A stretch of DNA of 64,000 bases, taken from positions 34,940 through 98,939 of the forward strand of contig JANPZZ010000025.1 in NCBI GenBank assembly GCA_024707305.1. The letters are read 5' to 3'. Positions 55,798 through 64,000 of the stretch are shown piece by piece. Each line of letters begins with the position of its first letter. The first letter of the stretch is position 1. A program made the translations under genes and the position numbers. Source of the DNA: Chitinophagaceae bacterium (GTDB lineage Bacteria; Bacteroidota; Bacteroidia; Chitinophagales; Chitinophagaceae). The notes under the pieces were generated by a model. It made no database searches, was not told where the DNA came from, and saw only the letters and a program-made list of their open reading frames with translations.

Positions 55798-57231
55798 ATG
55801 AAAAGCATCGTTACCCTCTTCTTTCTTCTTCCTGCTGTTCTTTTTGCCCAGGATGGATACGAAATCAAGGTCACTTTTAAGCCTTTCGCCAATCAGTATA
55901 TCTATCTGGGCCATTATTCAGGTAAGCAATTCCCGATTATTGATTCTGTAAAACTGGATGCAAACAGCGAAGGTGTTTTCAGGGGGAATAAACCCCTGGG
56001 AGGAGGGATTTATGTGGTGGCTTACCCTACGCGCGATCGCTTTTTTGAAATGTTGGTAGATAAGGATCAGCATTTCAGCGTGTCTGCAGACACAGCCAGT
56101 TTATCAAACCGCGTTTTCGTTGGCTCCGACGACAACAGCGATTTCATGCTTTATCAGCAAAAGATGGACAGCATCGGTATGGCTATCCATCAGTTGAATC
56201 AAACGCTCGTTGCGGCAGGCACTGCTGCTGATTCAGCGACAATAAATGAAAAAATCAATACCCTCAGGGGGCGCACTTCCGAATACCGTCGACAGATAAT
56301 TCAGACAAAACCGAATACTTACCTGGCCACTTTAATGCGCCTGATGGAAGAGCCAGTGGTGCCGCCTGCTGCAGAACATCCCGGTGGCGTGTACGACTCG
56401 GCGTATGCTTACCAGTATTTCAAGAGCCATTACTGGGATGGGCTGTATTTCTTCGACGACAGGCTGGTACGCACTCCTGCGTCGCTTTTCGATGAACGAC
56501 TGGATAAATATCTCAATACAATTGTGTATCCCGATGCCGATTCACTGATACATGAACTGGATTACATGTTGGGATTTGCGAGTGTTAGTAAAGAAATGAG
56601 CCGCTTTTTGCTGGTAAAGTTCATTACGCGCTACCTCAATCAGCAATACATGTGGGAGGATAAAGTATTCGTGCACCTGTACCAGAAATATTTTGCCCCA
56701 AAAGACCCTGAATGGCTGACGCCACAGGGTAAAAAAATGATTACAGAAAGGGCCTACAGCCTGATGTCAAATATTACAGGCAATCCGGCGGAAGACATTG
56801 CTTTACCTGATTCAACAGGTAAGATCCGTCAGTTGTACGCCGAAACTGCACCCTATACGCTGGTTATATTCTGGGATCCAACCTGTGGACATTGCAAGGA
56901 AGTGCTGCCGCAAATTGATAGTATTTACCGGGCGAAATGGAAAGCACAGCAACTGGCCGTGTATGCGGTGGCGAAAGAAACCGAGGGTAAGCCTGAAGAC
57001 TGGCTGAAATTTATCCGTAAAAATCAGTTGGAAGGCTGGACTCATGTTTACAACAGCAAGGCGGAGGAAGCAAAGCGGGTAAGCAACAATATTCCCGGTT
57101 ATACACAGCTTTATGATGCGCAAACTGTGCCCGCTATTTACCTGCTCGACCGCGATAAAAGGATTGTTGCAAAAAAACTGACCTGGGAACAAACCGACGA
57201 AATACTGCAATTGAAGCTGAAAAACCCCTGA
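55798..57231 (+). CDS. TlpA-family thioredoxin-like protein with DUF4369/DUF5106 domains
   Basis: A 477-residue periplasmic protein: signal peptide (SIVTLFFLLPAVLFAQ), an N-terminal DUF4369 domain (about 18-120; YIYLGHYSGKQFPIIDSVKL), a helical DUF5106-like middle (YFKSHYWDGLYFFDDRL, MSRFLLVKFITRYLNQQYMW) and a C-terminal thioredoxin fold with FWDPTCGHCKEVLPQIDSIY (CGHC redox pair) and PAIYLLDRDKRIVAKKL. The family is common in Bacteroidota and is thought to reduce or exchange disulfides in the periplasm. It is followed 66 bp later by the SurA-like chaperone gene, which suggests shared work in envelope protein folding. Confidence 0.9.
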   Translation: MKSIVTLFFLLPAVLFAQDGYEIKVTFKPFANQYIYLGHYSGKQFPIIDSVKLDANSEGVFRGNKPLGGGIYVVAYPTRDRFFEMLVDKDQHFSVSADTASLSNRVFVGSDDNSDFMLYQQKMDSIGMAIHQLNQTLVAAGTAADSATINEKINTLRGRTSEYRRQIIQTKPNTYLATLMRLMEEPVVPPAAEHPGGVYDSAYAYQYFKSHYWDGLYFFDDRLVRTPASLFDERLDKYLNTIVYPDADSLIHELDYMLGFASVSKEMSRFLLVKFITRYLNQQYMWEDKVFVHLYQKYFAPKDPEWLTPQGKKMITERAYSLMSNITGNPAEDIALPDSTGKIRQLYAETAPYTLVIFWDPTCGHCKEVLPQIDSIYRAKWKAQQLAVYAVAKETEGKPEDWLKFIRKNQLEGWTHVYNSKAEEAKRVSNNIPGYTQLYDAQTVPAIYLLDRDKRIVAKKLTWEQTDEILQLKLKNP

Positions 57232-57297
57232 CGGCTTTGTAACTTGCTCAATAATATCATTGATTTTTCGTTAACTATCCACCTGAAATTCAGTTGT

Positions 57298-59229
57298 ATG
57301 AAAAAACCTGTACTGGCACTTTCTCTATTTCTGGCTGTTAATCTTTCGATTTCGGCCCAAACTATTTTTACCTACGGAAAACATAAAGCTGACGCAAAAG
57401 AGTTTCTGCGTGCTTTTGAAAAGAATAATCAACCCAACCCGGCGGACAGAAAAAAGGCAATTAAAGAATATCTTGACCTTTATATCAACGCACGGTTGAA
57501 AATTCAGGAAGCCTACGACCGTGGTTATGATACGCTGCCGCAACTGGTTTCGGAAATGGACAACCTGCGTGGCCAGATCATAGAACCCTATCTCTCCGAT
57601 CCTACTATTATCGACAGGTTTCGCAGGGAAGCGTTTCTGCGAAGCCAGAAAGACATACATGCCGCGCATATCTTTATCAGTTTCACCGATGCTGCGGGAC
57701 ATCGTGACACCATTGCGGCGCGCAAAAAATTAGACGACATACAAAAGCGCCTGGGGCGTGGAGAAGATTTTCAGGACTTAGCCGCTGCTTTCTCCGACGA
57801 TCCATCAGCTAAACAAAACCGAGGCGACCTGCACTACATTTCTGTATTCACTCTGCCTTATACTTTCGAAAACATTCTTTATTCCTTACAACCCGGAAAA
57901 GTGTCATCGCCCTATCGCTCACGCGCGGGATATCATCTTTTTAAAAATCTGGAAGAGCGAAAAGCATTGGGTAAAATCAGGGTTGAACAAATTTTATTGG
58001 CGCTTCCAGCCGGAGCAAAAGAAGCTGACATTAAATCAAAAGAAAAACTTGCGGACTCATTATACCAGTTGATAAAAAGTGGTAACAGCTTCGCATCGCT
58101 TGCAGCGCAGCATAGCAACGATATGGCAAGTGCGCAGGCAGGTGGCCGTGTGCCCGACATCACTGTTGGTCAGTTCGATCCGGCGTTTGAGAGTTTTATC
58201 GTAAAACTGCAACCAGGAGAACTGGGTAAACCAATACAAACACAACATGGTTTTCATATTGTGAGAAAAATAGAAAGTGTTTCTGTTGTTGCAGACAGCA
58301 ATGATGTGGCAAATAAAGAGTGGCTGGAACAAAAGATTTTAAGTGATGATCGCTGGAAAACGGCTCGTGATTTTATTTATGCCAAAATAAAAGCCAAACC
58401 CGGCATCAGCTTTAGCAATATCAAAGAAAGTTCTGTGTGGGCCATCACTGATAGTTTGCTCGATTTCCGTCCTGCAGGCGCGGGCCGGGCACTGAGTCGT
58501 GAAACAGTGCTGTTTACCATAGGGAAGGATCAAACAACAATCCAGGACTGGGTAGGATATGCACAAATGAATCGTTATAACAGTAGCTATGCGCTTCGCG
58601 ATTACAGCGAGATCATGGAAGATTTTCAAAAACAAAAATTATACGATTACTACCGCAATCATCTTGAAGACTACAACGATGCGTTCAGGATGCAGATGTC
58701 AGAGTTCAAAGATGGCAACCTGTTTTTCGAGATCATGCAGCAGGAAGTTTGGAACCGAGCCCAGGGCGATTCGGTAGCGCTGCGCCAGATGTATGAAAGA
58801 AATAAAACGAAGTACCAGTGGGAAAAGAGTGCAACTGCATTGTTGTTCTTCTGCCCCGATTCAGTTACTGCGGCTACGTTGATGCAGGAAGTAAAAGCCG
58901 ATCCAAAAAGGTGGAGAGAAATAATGGAGCCTTATCGCGATCGTGTGGTTGCCGATTCGGCACGTTTTGAATGGGCGCAACTGCCCGGCCTGGAAGGCAA
59001 AACGCCTGTAGCGGGTGTGGCCACTCCGTTGGTTGTAAATCCAGGTGATAATTCTACGTCATTTGCATTCATTACGCAGGTATTTAACAGACCTGAGCCT
59101 CGCAGCTTTGATGAAGCGCGTGGTTTGGTGATGAACGATTACCAGGCAAAGCTGGAGGAAGAGTGGATGAAAAAATTAAAGAAGAAATATCCTGTTGTTA
59201 TAAATCAACAGGCGGTTTCGGCGCTCTAA
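57298..59229 (+). CDS. SurA-like periplasmic peptidyl-prolyl isomerase (parvulin)
   Basis: From the ATG at 57298, which gives a clear signal peptide (LALSLFLAVNLSISAQ), the protein has 643 residues. It has an N-terminal chaperone helix region (about 25-115), two PpiC/parvulin domains (about 118-220 with AAHIFISFTDAAGHR, FSDDPSAKQNRGDL, and about 225-340 with VEQILLALPAGAKEADIKSK, HSNDMASAQAGGRVPDIT, TQHGFHIVRKIE) and a long C-terminal helical part. SurA-like proteins escort outer-membrane proteins through the periplasm. The longer open frame from 57244 lacks a credible N-terminus. Confidence 0.92.
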   Translation: MKKPVLALSLFLAVNLSISAQTIFTYGKHKADAKEFLRAFEKNNQPNPADRKKAIKEYLDLYINARLKIQEAYDRGYDTLPQLVSEMDNLRGQIIEPYLSDPTIIDRFRREAFLRSQKDIHAAHIFISFTDAAGHRDTIAARKKLDDIQKRLGRGEDFQDLAAAFSDDPSAKQNRGDLHYISVFTLPYTFENILYSLQPGKVSSPYRSRAGYHLFKNLEERKALGKIRVEQILLALPAGAKEADIKSKEKLADSLYQLIKSGNSFASLAAQHSNDMASAQAGGRVPDITVGQFDPAFESFIVKLQPGELGKPIQTQHGFHIVRKIESVSVVADSNDVANKEWLEQKILSDDRWKTARDFIYAKIKAKPGISFSNIKESSVWAITDSLLDFRPAGAGRALSRETVLFTIGKDQTTIQDWVGYAQMNRYNSSYALRDYSEIMEDFQKQKLYDYYRNHLEDYNDAFRMQMSEFKDGNLFFEIMQQEVWNRAQGDSVALRQMYERNKTKYQWEKSATALLFFCPDSVTAATLMQEVKADPKRWREIMEPYRDRVVADSARFEWAQLPGLEGKTPVAGVATPLVVNPGDNSTSFAFITQVFNRPEPRSFDEARGLVMNDYQAKLEEEWMKKLKKKYPVVINQQAVSAL

Positions 59230-59259
59230 AAAAATTTAGGAACCGTTGGCTGGCAGTTG

Positions 59260-60036
59260 TTAGTCAGCGGTTCGTTCTCCCCTGGCTTCTTCGTGCAGCC
59301 AGTCTTTTCTTCTTAAAACAAAATCGCGGCCGAGGTAGAGTTTTTTCACCTGGTCATCGCCAGCCAGTTCTTCGGCGCTGCCATGTTTAAATATTTTTCC
59401 TTCAATCAACAGATAAGCCCTGTCGCAGATAGAAAGGGTTTCCGTTACGTTGTGGTCCGTAATGAGGATACCGATGTTTTTGTACTTAAGTTTTGCCACA
59501 ATCGCCTGAATATCTTCCACCGCAATAGGATCGATACCCGCGAAGGGCTCATCGAGTAATATGAATTTGGGATCCACGGCCAGTGCACGTGCAATTTCTG
59601 TTCTGCGCCGCTCACCACCACTCAATACATCGCCGTTGCTCTTACGAACATGATGCAGGCGAAATTCATCAAGCAGCGATTCCAGCTTCGCTTTTTGTTC
59701 TGCTTTGGTCAGCTTTGTCATTTCCAACACTGCGCTGATATTATCCTCCACACTCAATTTGCGAAATACAGAAGCTTCCTGTGGCAAATAGCCAATGCCC
59801 ATTTGCGCCCGCTTGTACATTGGCAAACTGGTGATATCCTGTGTGTCGAGAAACACTTTTCCTTCATCCGGACGCACCAATCCTACCACCTGGTAGAAAG
59901 AGGTTGTCTTACCCGCACCATTCGGCCCCAGCAAGCCCACAATTTCACCCTGGCCCACTTCGAAAGATACATGGTTAACAACTGTTCGGCTGCCATAGCG
60001 CTTTACCAGATCGCGTGCGTAGATAGTGATTGACAT
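59260..60036 (-). CDS. lptB: LPS export ABC transporter ATP-binding protein LptB
   Basis: A 258-residue ATPase with Walker [18 protein letters not shown]-loop, ABC signature [15 protein letters not shown], Walker [14 protein letters not shown] and the switch His in [12 protein letters not shown]. The combination [20 protein letters not shown] and [15 protein letters not shown] is typical of LptB. It powers LPS extraction from the inner membrane with LptFG, which are not in this window. Convergent with the SurA-like gene; their stops are 30 bp apart. Confidence 0.95.
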   Translation of the reverse strand: MSITIYARDLVKRYGSRTVVNHVSFEVGQGEIVGLLGPNGAGKTTSFYQVVGLVRPDEGKVFLDTQDITSLPMYKRAQMGIGYLPQEASVFRKLSVEDNISAVLEMTKLTKAEQKAKLESLLDEFRLHHVRKSNGDVLSGGERRRTEIARALAVDPKFILLDEPFAGIDPIAVEDIQAIVAKLKYKNIGILITDHNVTETLSICDRAYLLIEGKIFKHGSAEELAGDDQVKKLYLGRDFVLRRKDWLHEEARGERTAD

Positions 60037-60084
60037 GGAGCGAAATTACGAGGAAAATGTAGGAAGCGATTCAGGCGCATGCGA

Positions 60085-60124
60085 AATGTGGCAATATGAA
60101 AATGTGAAAATTTGGAAATGTGAA
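60085..60124. repeat. Family A octamer array, single arm (5 units)
   Basis: AATGTGGC, AATATGAA, AATGTGAA, AATTTGGA, AATGTGAA in 8-bp phase. No inverted partner was seen. It lies between the divergent lptB and metF genes, 49 bp upstream of the lptB start. Confidence 0.85.
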
Positions 60125-60182
60125 AATCAGGTATGCATGATTCTCAGGTAAACTCTTAAATTTCTACACTATCATCCTGCCT

Positions 60183-60231
60183 TCTCACGCCTCACGCCTC
60201 ACGTTTGCCGCTTGCCGTTTGCCGCTTCACG
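60183..60231. repeat. Family D heptamer array (7 units)
   Basis: TCTCACG, CCTCACG (twice), TTTGCCG, CTTGCCG, TTTGCCG, CTTCACG in 7-bp phase, ending 25 bp before the metF ATG. The same heptamers occur at 8385-8412. Confidence 0.88.
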
Positions 60232-60255
60232 TTTCTCTCGTATTTTCGCTACCCA

Positions 60256-61207
60256 ATGAAAGTAACCGAACACATCGAAAAAGCCAAAGGCACCCTGGTT
60301 TCCTTTGAAGTACTTCCTCCGCTGAAAGGAAAAGGCATTGAAGCGCTTTATAGACATCTCGATCCGTTGATGGAGCACAACCCGGCATTTATCAATGTAA
60401 CTTACCACCGCAGTGAACACGTTTTTAAAAAACGTGCCGATGGTGGGTTTGAAAAAGTAGTGGTACGTAAGCGTCCCGGTACAGAGAGTATTTGTGCGGC
60501 GATTATGAACCGATACAATGTTGATACCGTGCCGCACCTGATTTGCGGCGGCTTCAGTGTAAACGATACGGAAGACGCGTTGCTGAACCTGCAATATCTC
60601 GGTATCGATAATGTGCTCGTACTTCGTGGCGATGCAGCAAAGAATGAAACTGCATTTGAACCAGAACCTGATGGTCATAAATATGCCAGCGACCTGCTTC
60701 GCCAGGTGGTAAACCTGAATGCTGGTGTCTATTTAGAAGAAGATTTGAAAGCGACGAATAAAACCACGTTTTGCATTGGCGTGGCTGGTTACCCCGAAAA
60801 ACATTTTGAAGCCCCCCAACATGCAGGCCGACCTGCAATACCTGAAAGCCAAAGTGGACGGCGGCGCAGACTATATCGTAACGCAAATGTTTTTCGACAA
60901 TGAAAAATATTATTCATTTGTAAAAGCCTGCCGCGATATCGGAATCAACGTGCCCATTATTCCAGGATTGAAACCGATCTACAACCGCAAACAACTGACC
61001 ATGCTTCCCAAGACTTTCCATATTGATCTGCCTACAGACCTCAGCAATGAGATCCTGAAGTGTAAAACAGATGAAGAAGTGGAAGTCGTTGGTGCAGAAT
61101 GGTTACTGCACCAAAGCCGCGACCTCAAAAAATCCGGCGTTCCCGTATTACACTTCTACACCCTCGGCAAACCGCAGTTGGTGGCGAAGGTGGTGGGGCA
61201 GCTTTAA
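60256..61207 (+). CDS. metF: Methylenetetrahydrofolate reductase, frameshifted
   Basis: From the ATG at 60256 the protein is about 317 residues: VSFEVLPPLKGKGIEALYRH, NPAFINVTYHRSEHVF, VPHLICGGFSVNDTEDALLN and LGIDNVLVLRGDA, typical of the FAD-binding TIM barrel. A C6 run (60812-60817) contains one C too many; the next frame continues from NMQADLQYLKAKVDGGADYI through TQMFFDNEKYYSFVKAC and VPIIPGLKPIYNRKQL. It makes 5-methyl-THF for methionine synthesis. The start is close to a family D array and the stop touches a family B array. Confidence 0.93.
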
Positions 61208-61371
61208 TCGATTCCGATGACCGATGACCGATGATCGATGATCGATGACCGATGTCCGATGATCGATGTCCGATGATCGAAAGCGTTCTTGGATGCATCA
61301 TGCCTCTGTATCCTTAGGTGCAGCAAACTTGCTCCTTAGAACTGCATCGGTCATCGGCCATGTGACCTCGA
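61207..61371. repeat. Family B heptamer arrays, inverted pair after metF
   Basis: Left arm 61207-61283: about ten heptamers of the CCGATGA/TCGATGA type in phase. Right arm 61344-61371: ATCGGTC, ATCGGCC and degenerate units in the opposite orientation. The left arm begins at the last base of the metF stop codon. The gap between metF and the next gene (204 bp) holds nothing else recognisable. Confidence 0.88.
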
Positions 61372-61411
61372 TTCTACGCCGTCGATTAATTTTCCTTATT
61401 TTGCCCCCTAA

Positions 61412-62924
61412 GTGAGTATCTTAAGTCCTGCAATATCATCATTGGCGCGGATGCGGCTTTGGCGCATCGACGGTTGGAAGCAACACCCGGTGGATGCACA
61501 GCGCGAAGTACTGCAGGACCTCGTCACCAGTGCGCAATACACTGAGTTTGGCCGCCGCTACCGCTTTTCGGAATTATTCAATATCAAGTCCTTTAAACAG
61601 GCGGTTCCCATTCACGAATATGACGACCTGAAACCCTACATTGAAAGGATGATGAAGGGGGAACAAAACCTGCTTTGGAACACACCCGTCTACTGGTTTG
61701 CCAAAAGTAGCGGCACTACCAGCGATAAAAGCAAGTTCATTCCCGTAAGTGACGAAAGCCTGGAAGATGGCCACTTTAAAGGCGCCAAGGACGTGCTGAC
61801 GATGTATTACAATTTCAATCCCGATTCCATATTATTAACCGGAAAAGGACTTGTTATTGGCGGCAGCCATAGCATCAATCCCATGAATGCCGATGCGCAA
61901 TATGGCGACCTGAGCGCGGTGCTGTTGCAGAACTCACCCTTCTGGGGCCACTGGCTGCGCACCCCGACCTGAGCATCGCGCTAATGGATGAATGGGAAAG
62001 CAAGATTGAAAAACTGGCTGCCAGCACCTCCCGCGAAAATGTAACTTCTATTTCTGGTGTACCTACCTGGACACTCGTCTTATTCAATCGTATCCGGAAA
62101 TCACCGGAAAAAAACATATGTGCGACGTATGGCCCAACCTGGAGCTCTACATGCACGGGGGCGTATCATTCACTCCGTATCGTCAACAATTTGAACGCAT
62201 CATCGGCAAACCCATCCATTACCTCGAAATGTACAACGCTTCCGAAGGCTTCTTCGCAGCGCAGGAACGTCCCGGTGATGATGGTATGCTGCTATTTACC
62301 GACCATGGCATCTTTATGGAGTTTATGCCGGTTAGCGAATACGGACAGGAAAACCCACGCACCATCGGATTGAATGATGTGGAGATTGGGAAAAACTATG
62401 CCCTCATAATCAGTACAAATGGAGGCCTCTGGCGTTACCTGCTTGGCGATACCATTCAGTTTACGTCAACAAGCCCCTATCGCATTAAAGTTTCAGGTCG
62501 GTTGAAACACTACATGAATGCTTTTGGTGAAGAAGTGATTGTAGATAACAGCGATAAAGCCATTGCAGAAGCGTGCCGCAAAACGGGAGCAATTGTTGTA
62601 GACTACACCGCAGCACCGGTTTATTTCTCCGAAGAATCAAATGGTGCACACGAGTGGTTAGTGGAATTTGAAAAAGAACCCGACAACATTGAAGCATTTA
62701 CCAACGTACTGGATAAAGCATTAAAAGATATCAATAGCGACTACGAAGCAAAAAGGCATAAAGACATCGCACTTCGTCCGCCAGTATTACACGTAATGGA
62801 AAAAGGAAGTTTTAACAACTGGCTGCGATTGAAAGGCAAACTTGGTGGACAACATAAAGTTCCTCGTCTGTGTAACGAAAGGAAATATGTTGAAGAAATT
62901 CTTGCGTTGAGAAACAAAGCATAA
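61412..62924 (+). CDS. GH3 auxin-responsive-promoter-family acyl-adenylating enzyme, two frameshifts
   Basis: About 504 residues in three frames. First frame: VDAQREVLQDLVTSAQYTEF, then VYWFAKSSGTTSDKSKFIPV (ATP-binding SSGTT). After a break near 61967 (one C missing; repaired joint LRTPDLSIALMDEW) the second frame has STSRENVTSISGVPTWTLVL. After a break near 62094 (repaired joint NRIPEITGKKHM) the third has CDVWPNLELYMHGGVSFTPY, YLEMYNASEGFFAAQER, YALIISTNGGLWRYLLGDTI and KVSGRLKHYMNAFGEEV. In plants this ANL-related family joins amino acids to acids such as auxin or jasmonate; the bacterial role is unknown. Confidence 0.88.
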
Positions 62925-62986
62925 TAAATCCCGAAGCTGTAACGAATTTTTAAAACTAAGATTTAATACTCTAAAATAACATCCGA

Positions 62987-63742
62987 ATGAAACTGCTCGA
63001 AAACAAAGTTGCAATAATAACCGGCGCGGCCCGTGGTATTGGTGAAGGCATTGCGTTGAAGTTTGCTGAACACGGCGCGCATATCGCTTTCACTTATGTA
63101 AGTGACAGCAGTGCAGAGAAAGCAGCGCAACTGACTGAAAAATTAATGGCGCTGGGAGTAAAAGCAAAAGCGTGGAAAAGCAATGCCGGCGATTTTGCGC
63201 AGTGCGAAAGTTTTGTAAATGATGTGCTGAAAGAATTTGGCACGGTAGATATTTGTGTAAACAATGCAGGTATTTCAAAAGACAACCTGTTGTTGCGTAT
63301 GTCGCCCGATCAATGGGATGATGTGATTCGTGTAAACCTCAACAGTGTGTTTTACATGACCAAACAGGTTATTAAACCGATGATGAAAGCACGTTCAGGT
63401 TCTATCATCAACATGAGCTCTGTTATTGGCGAAATGGGAAATGCCGGTCAAAGCAGCTATGCTGCATCAAAAGCAGGCATCATCGGCTTCACAAAAAGTG
63501 TAGCAAAAGAATTGGGAAGCCGAAATATCCGTTGTAATGCAATTGCACCGGGTTTTGTTGAAACCGATATGACTTCTTACCTGAAAGAAGGAGAAGCTGG
63601 AGATAAATACAAAGCTGGAATTCCACTGGGCCGTTTTGCAAGCACAGAAGATATTGCCAACAGCACGCTCTTCCTCGCATCTGATTTAGGCGCTTATGTT
63701 ACCGGACAGACGTTGAGCGTTTGCGGCGGACTGAATATCTAA
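62987..63742 (+). CDS. fabG: 3-oxoacyl-[acyl-carrier-protein] reductase FabG
   Basis: A 251-residue classical short-chain dehydrogenase with the cofactor motif AIITGAARGIGEGIAL (TGxxxGIG), NNAG at about 91-94, the catalytic Ser in NMSSVIGEMGN and YAASKAG (YxxxK), and the FabG-like end ITGQTLSVCGGLNI-type sequence VTGQTLSVCGGLNI. It reduces 3-oxoacyl-ACP with NADPH in fatty-acid elongation. It is followed by a strong bidirectional terminator. Confidence 0.93.
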   Translation: MKLLENKVAIITGAARGIGEGIALKFAEHGAHIAFTYVSDSSAEKAAQLTEKLMALGVKAKAWKSNAGDFAQCESFVNDVLKEFGTVDICVNNAGISKDNLLLRMSPDQWDDVIRVNLNSVFYMTKQVIKPMMKARSGSIINMSSVIGEMGNAGQSSYAASKAGIIGFTKSVAKELGSRNIRCNAIAPGFVETDMTSYLKEGEAGDKYKAGIPLGRFASTEDIANSTLFLASDLGAYVTGQTLSVCGGLNI

Positions 63743-63764
63743 AAACAATTACTTCTTATCGCAA

Positions 63765-63798
63765 TAAAAAAGTTCAGGTCTTCCACCTGAACTTTTTT
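63765..63798. terminator. Bidirectional rho-independent terminator
   Basis: AGTTCAGGT at 63771-63779 pairs with ACCTGAACT at 63785-63793, flanked by an A6 run on the left and a T6 run on the right. It serves both fabG and the convergent gene at the right edge. Confidence 0.88.
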
Positions 63799-63799
63799 A

Positions 63800-64000
63800 T
63801 TATGGTTCCGTCACTGAACTCCTTCTAAGTTCGGTTGACGGTGTACGAAATTCAGTAGTGCCCGCCCTTCCTTCAATTACAGTCCAACGCTGTTCTCTTC
63901 GTGGCTGCACTTTCCAAAGCTTCCATAGTTTGAGATATTTCTGAAAATGGTAGAGCGTTTGCAGACGTGTAATATTCCATCCACGCACGCCACTTAAAAA
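63800..64000 (-). CDS. 3' end of an unidentified gene cut by the window edge
   Basis: An open frame on the minus strand enters at the right edge and stops at the TAA complementary to 63800-63802, giving the last 66 residues. They read LSGVRGWNITRLQTLYHFQK, then YLKLWKLWKVQPRREQRWTV, then a Ser/Thr/Arg-rich tail. The terminator just beyond supports a real gene end. The fragment is too short for me to name; a membrane-associated or glycosyltransferase-like C-terminus is possible but not supported. Confidence 0.5.
   Translation of the reverse strand, partial: FLSGVRGWNITRLQTLYHFQKYLKLWKLWKVQPRREQRWTVIEGRAGTTEFRTPSTELRRSSVTEP

Overview
The window reads as chromosomal DNA of a Bacteroidota member, most likely a Chitinophagaceae-type soil or freshwater bacterium. 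The evidence is a SusC/SusD pair with its own ECF sigma factor and FecR-type anti-sigma factor, type IX secretion C-terminal domains, an S46 dipeptidyl-peptidase, a LytS/LytTR pair, standalone MnmD and GH144-like glucanases. Assignment rests on gene content only; no rRNA or tRNA gene was recognised.

Layout. (1) 1-19.3 kb, all minus strand: a polysaccharide utilisation locus read leftward from its regulators: ECF sigma, FecR, SusC with an N-terminal STN domain, SusD, a LamG lipoprotein, a seven-haem cytochrome c, a GH144-like lipoprotein, a Gfo/Idh/MocA oxidoreductase, a second GH144-like lipoprotein, DoxX, GH43, an SGNH hydrolase, GH3 and an alpha/beta hydrolase cut by the window edge. Two GH144-like enzymes plus GH3 make a beta-1,2-glucan-type substrate plausible; GH43 and the esterases argue for a decorated or mixed substrate. 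(2) 19.4-20.05 kb: a four-helix-bundle (S23-type) gene bracketed by inverted heptamer arrays. (3) 20.1-25.8 kb: phenylacetate catabolism (paaA-D, paaG, paaI, paaY) with a glycerate kinase on the opposite strand. (4) 26-32.6 kb: a T9SS-secreted protein, an NtrC-type regulator, a single-domain response regulator, a CHASE3 histidine kinase and small stress-type genes. (5) 32.7-45.5 kb: obg, S46 peptidase, outer-membrane barrel, dipeptide epimerase, alkA, mnmD, an oxidoreductase, cysS, an EEP-family hydrolase and two rhomboid proteases. (6) 45.8-54.2 kb: cell-surface genes (Ig-repeat T9SS protein, beta-helix protein, CsgG-like protein, small barrel) and a LytS/LytTR two-component pair. (7) 54.2-64 kb: housekeeping genes (rlmD, TlpA-like, SurA-like, lptB, metF, GH3-type acyl-adenylating enzyme, fabG).

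Two features cut across the window. First, about twenty genes carry one or two single-base frameshifts, mostly in homopolymers, with intact motifs on both sides. This looks like an unpolished long-read assembly rather than real gene decay, so those genes are annotated as single CDSs. Second, intergenic DNA carries several families of short-period degenerate tandem arrays with exact 7-bp or 8-bp phase, often in facing inverted pairs and often touching stop codons, plus a family of long GC-rich palindromes. These arrays are the best candidate here for an undescribed element system.
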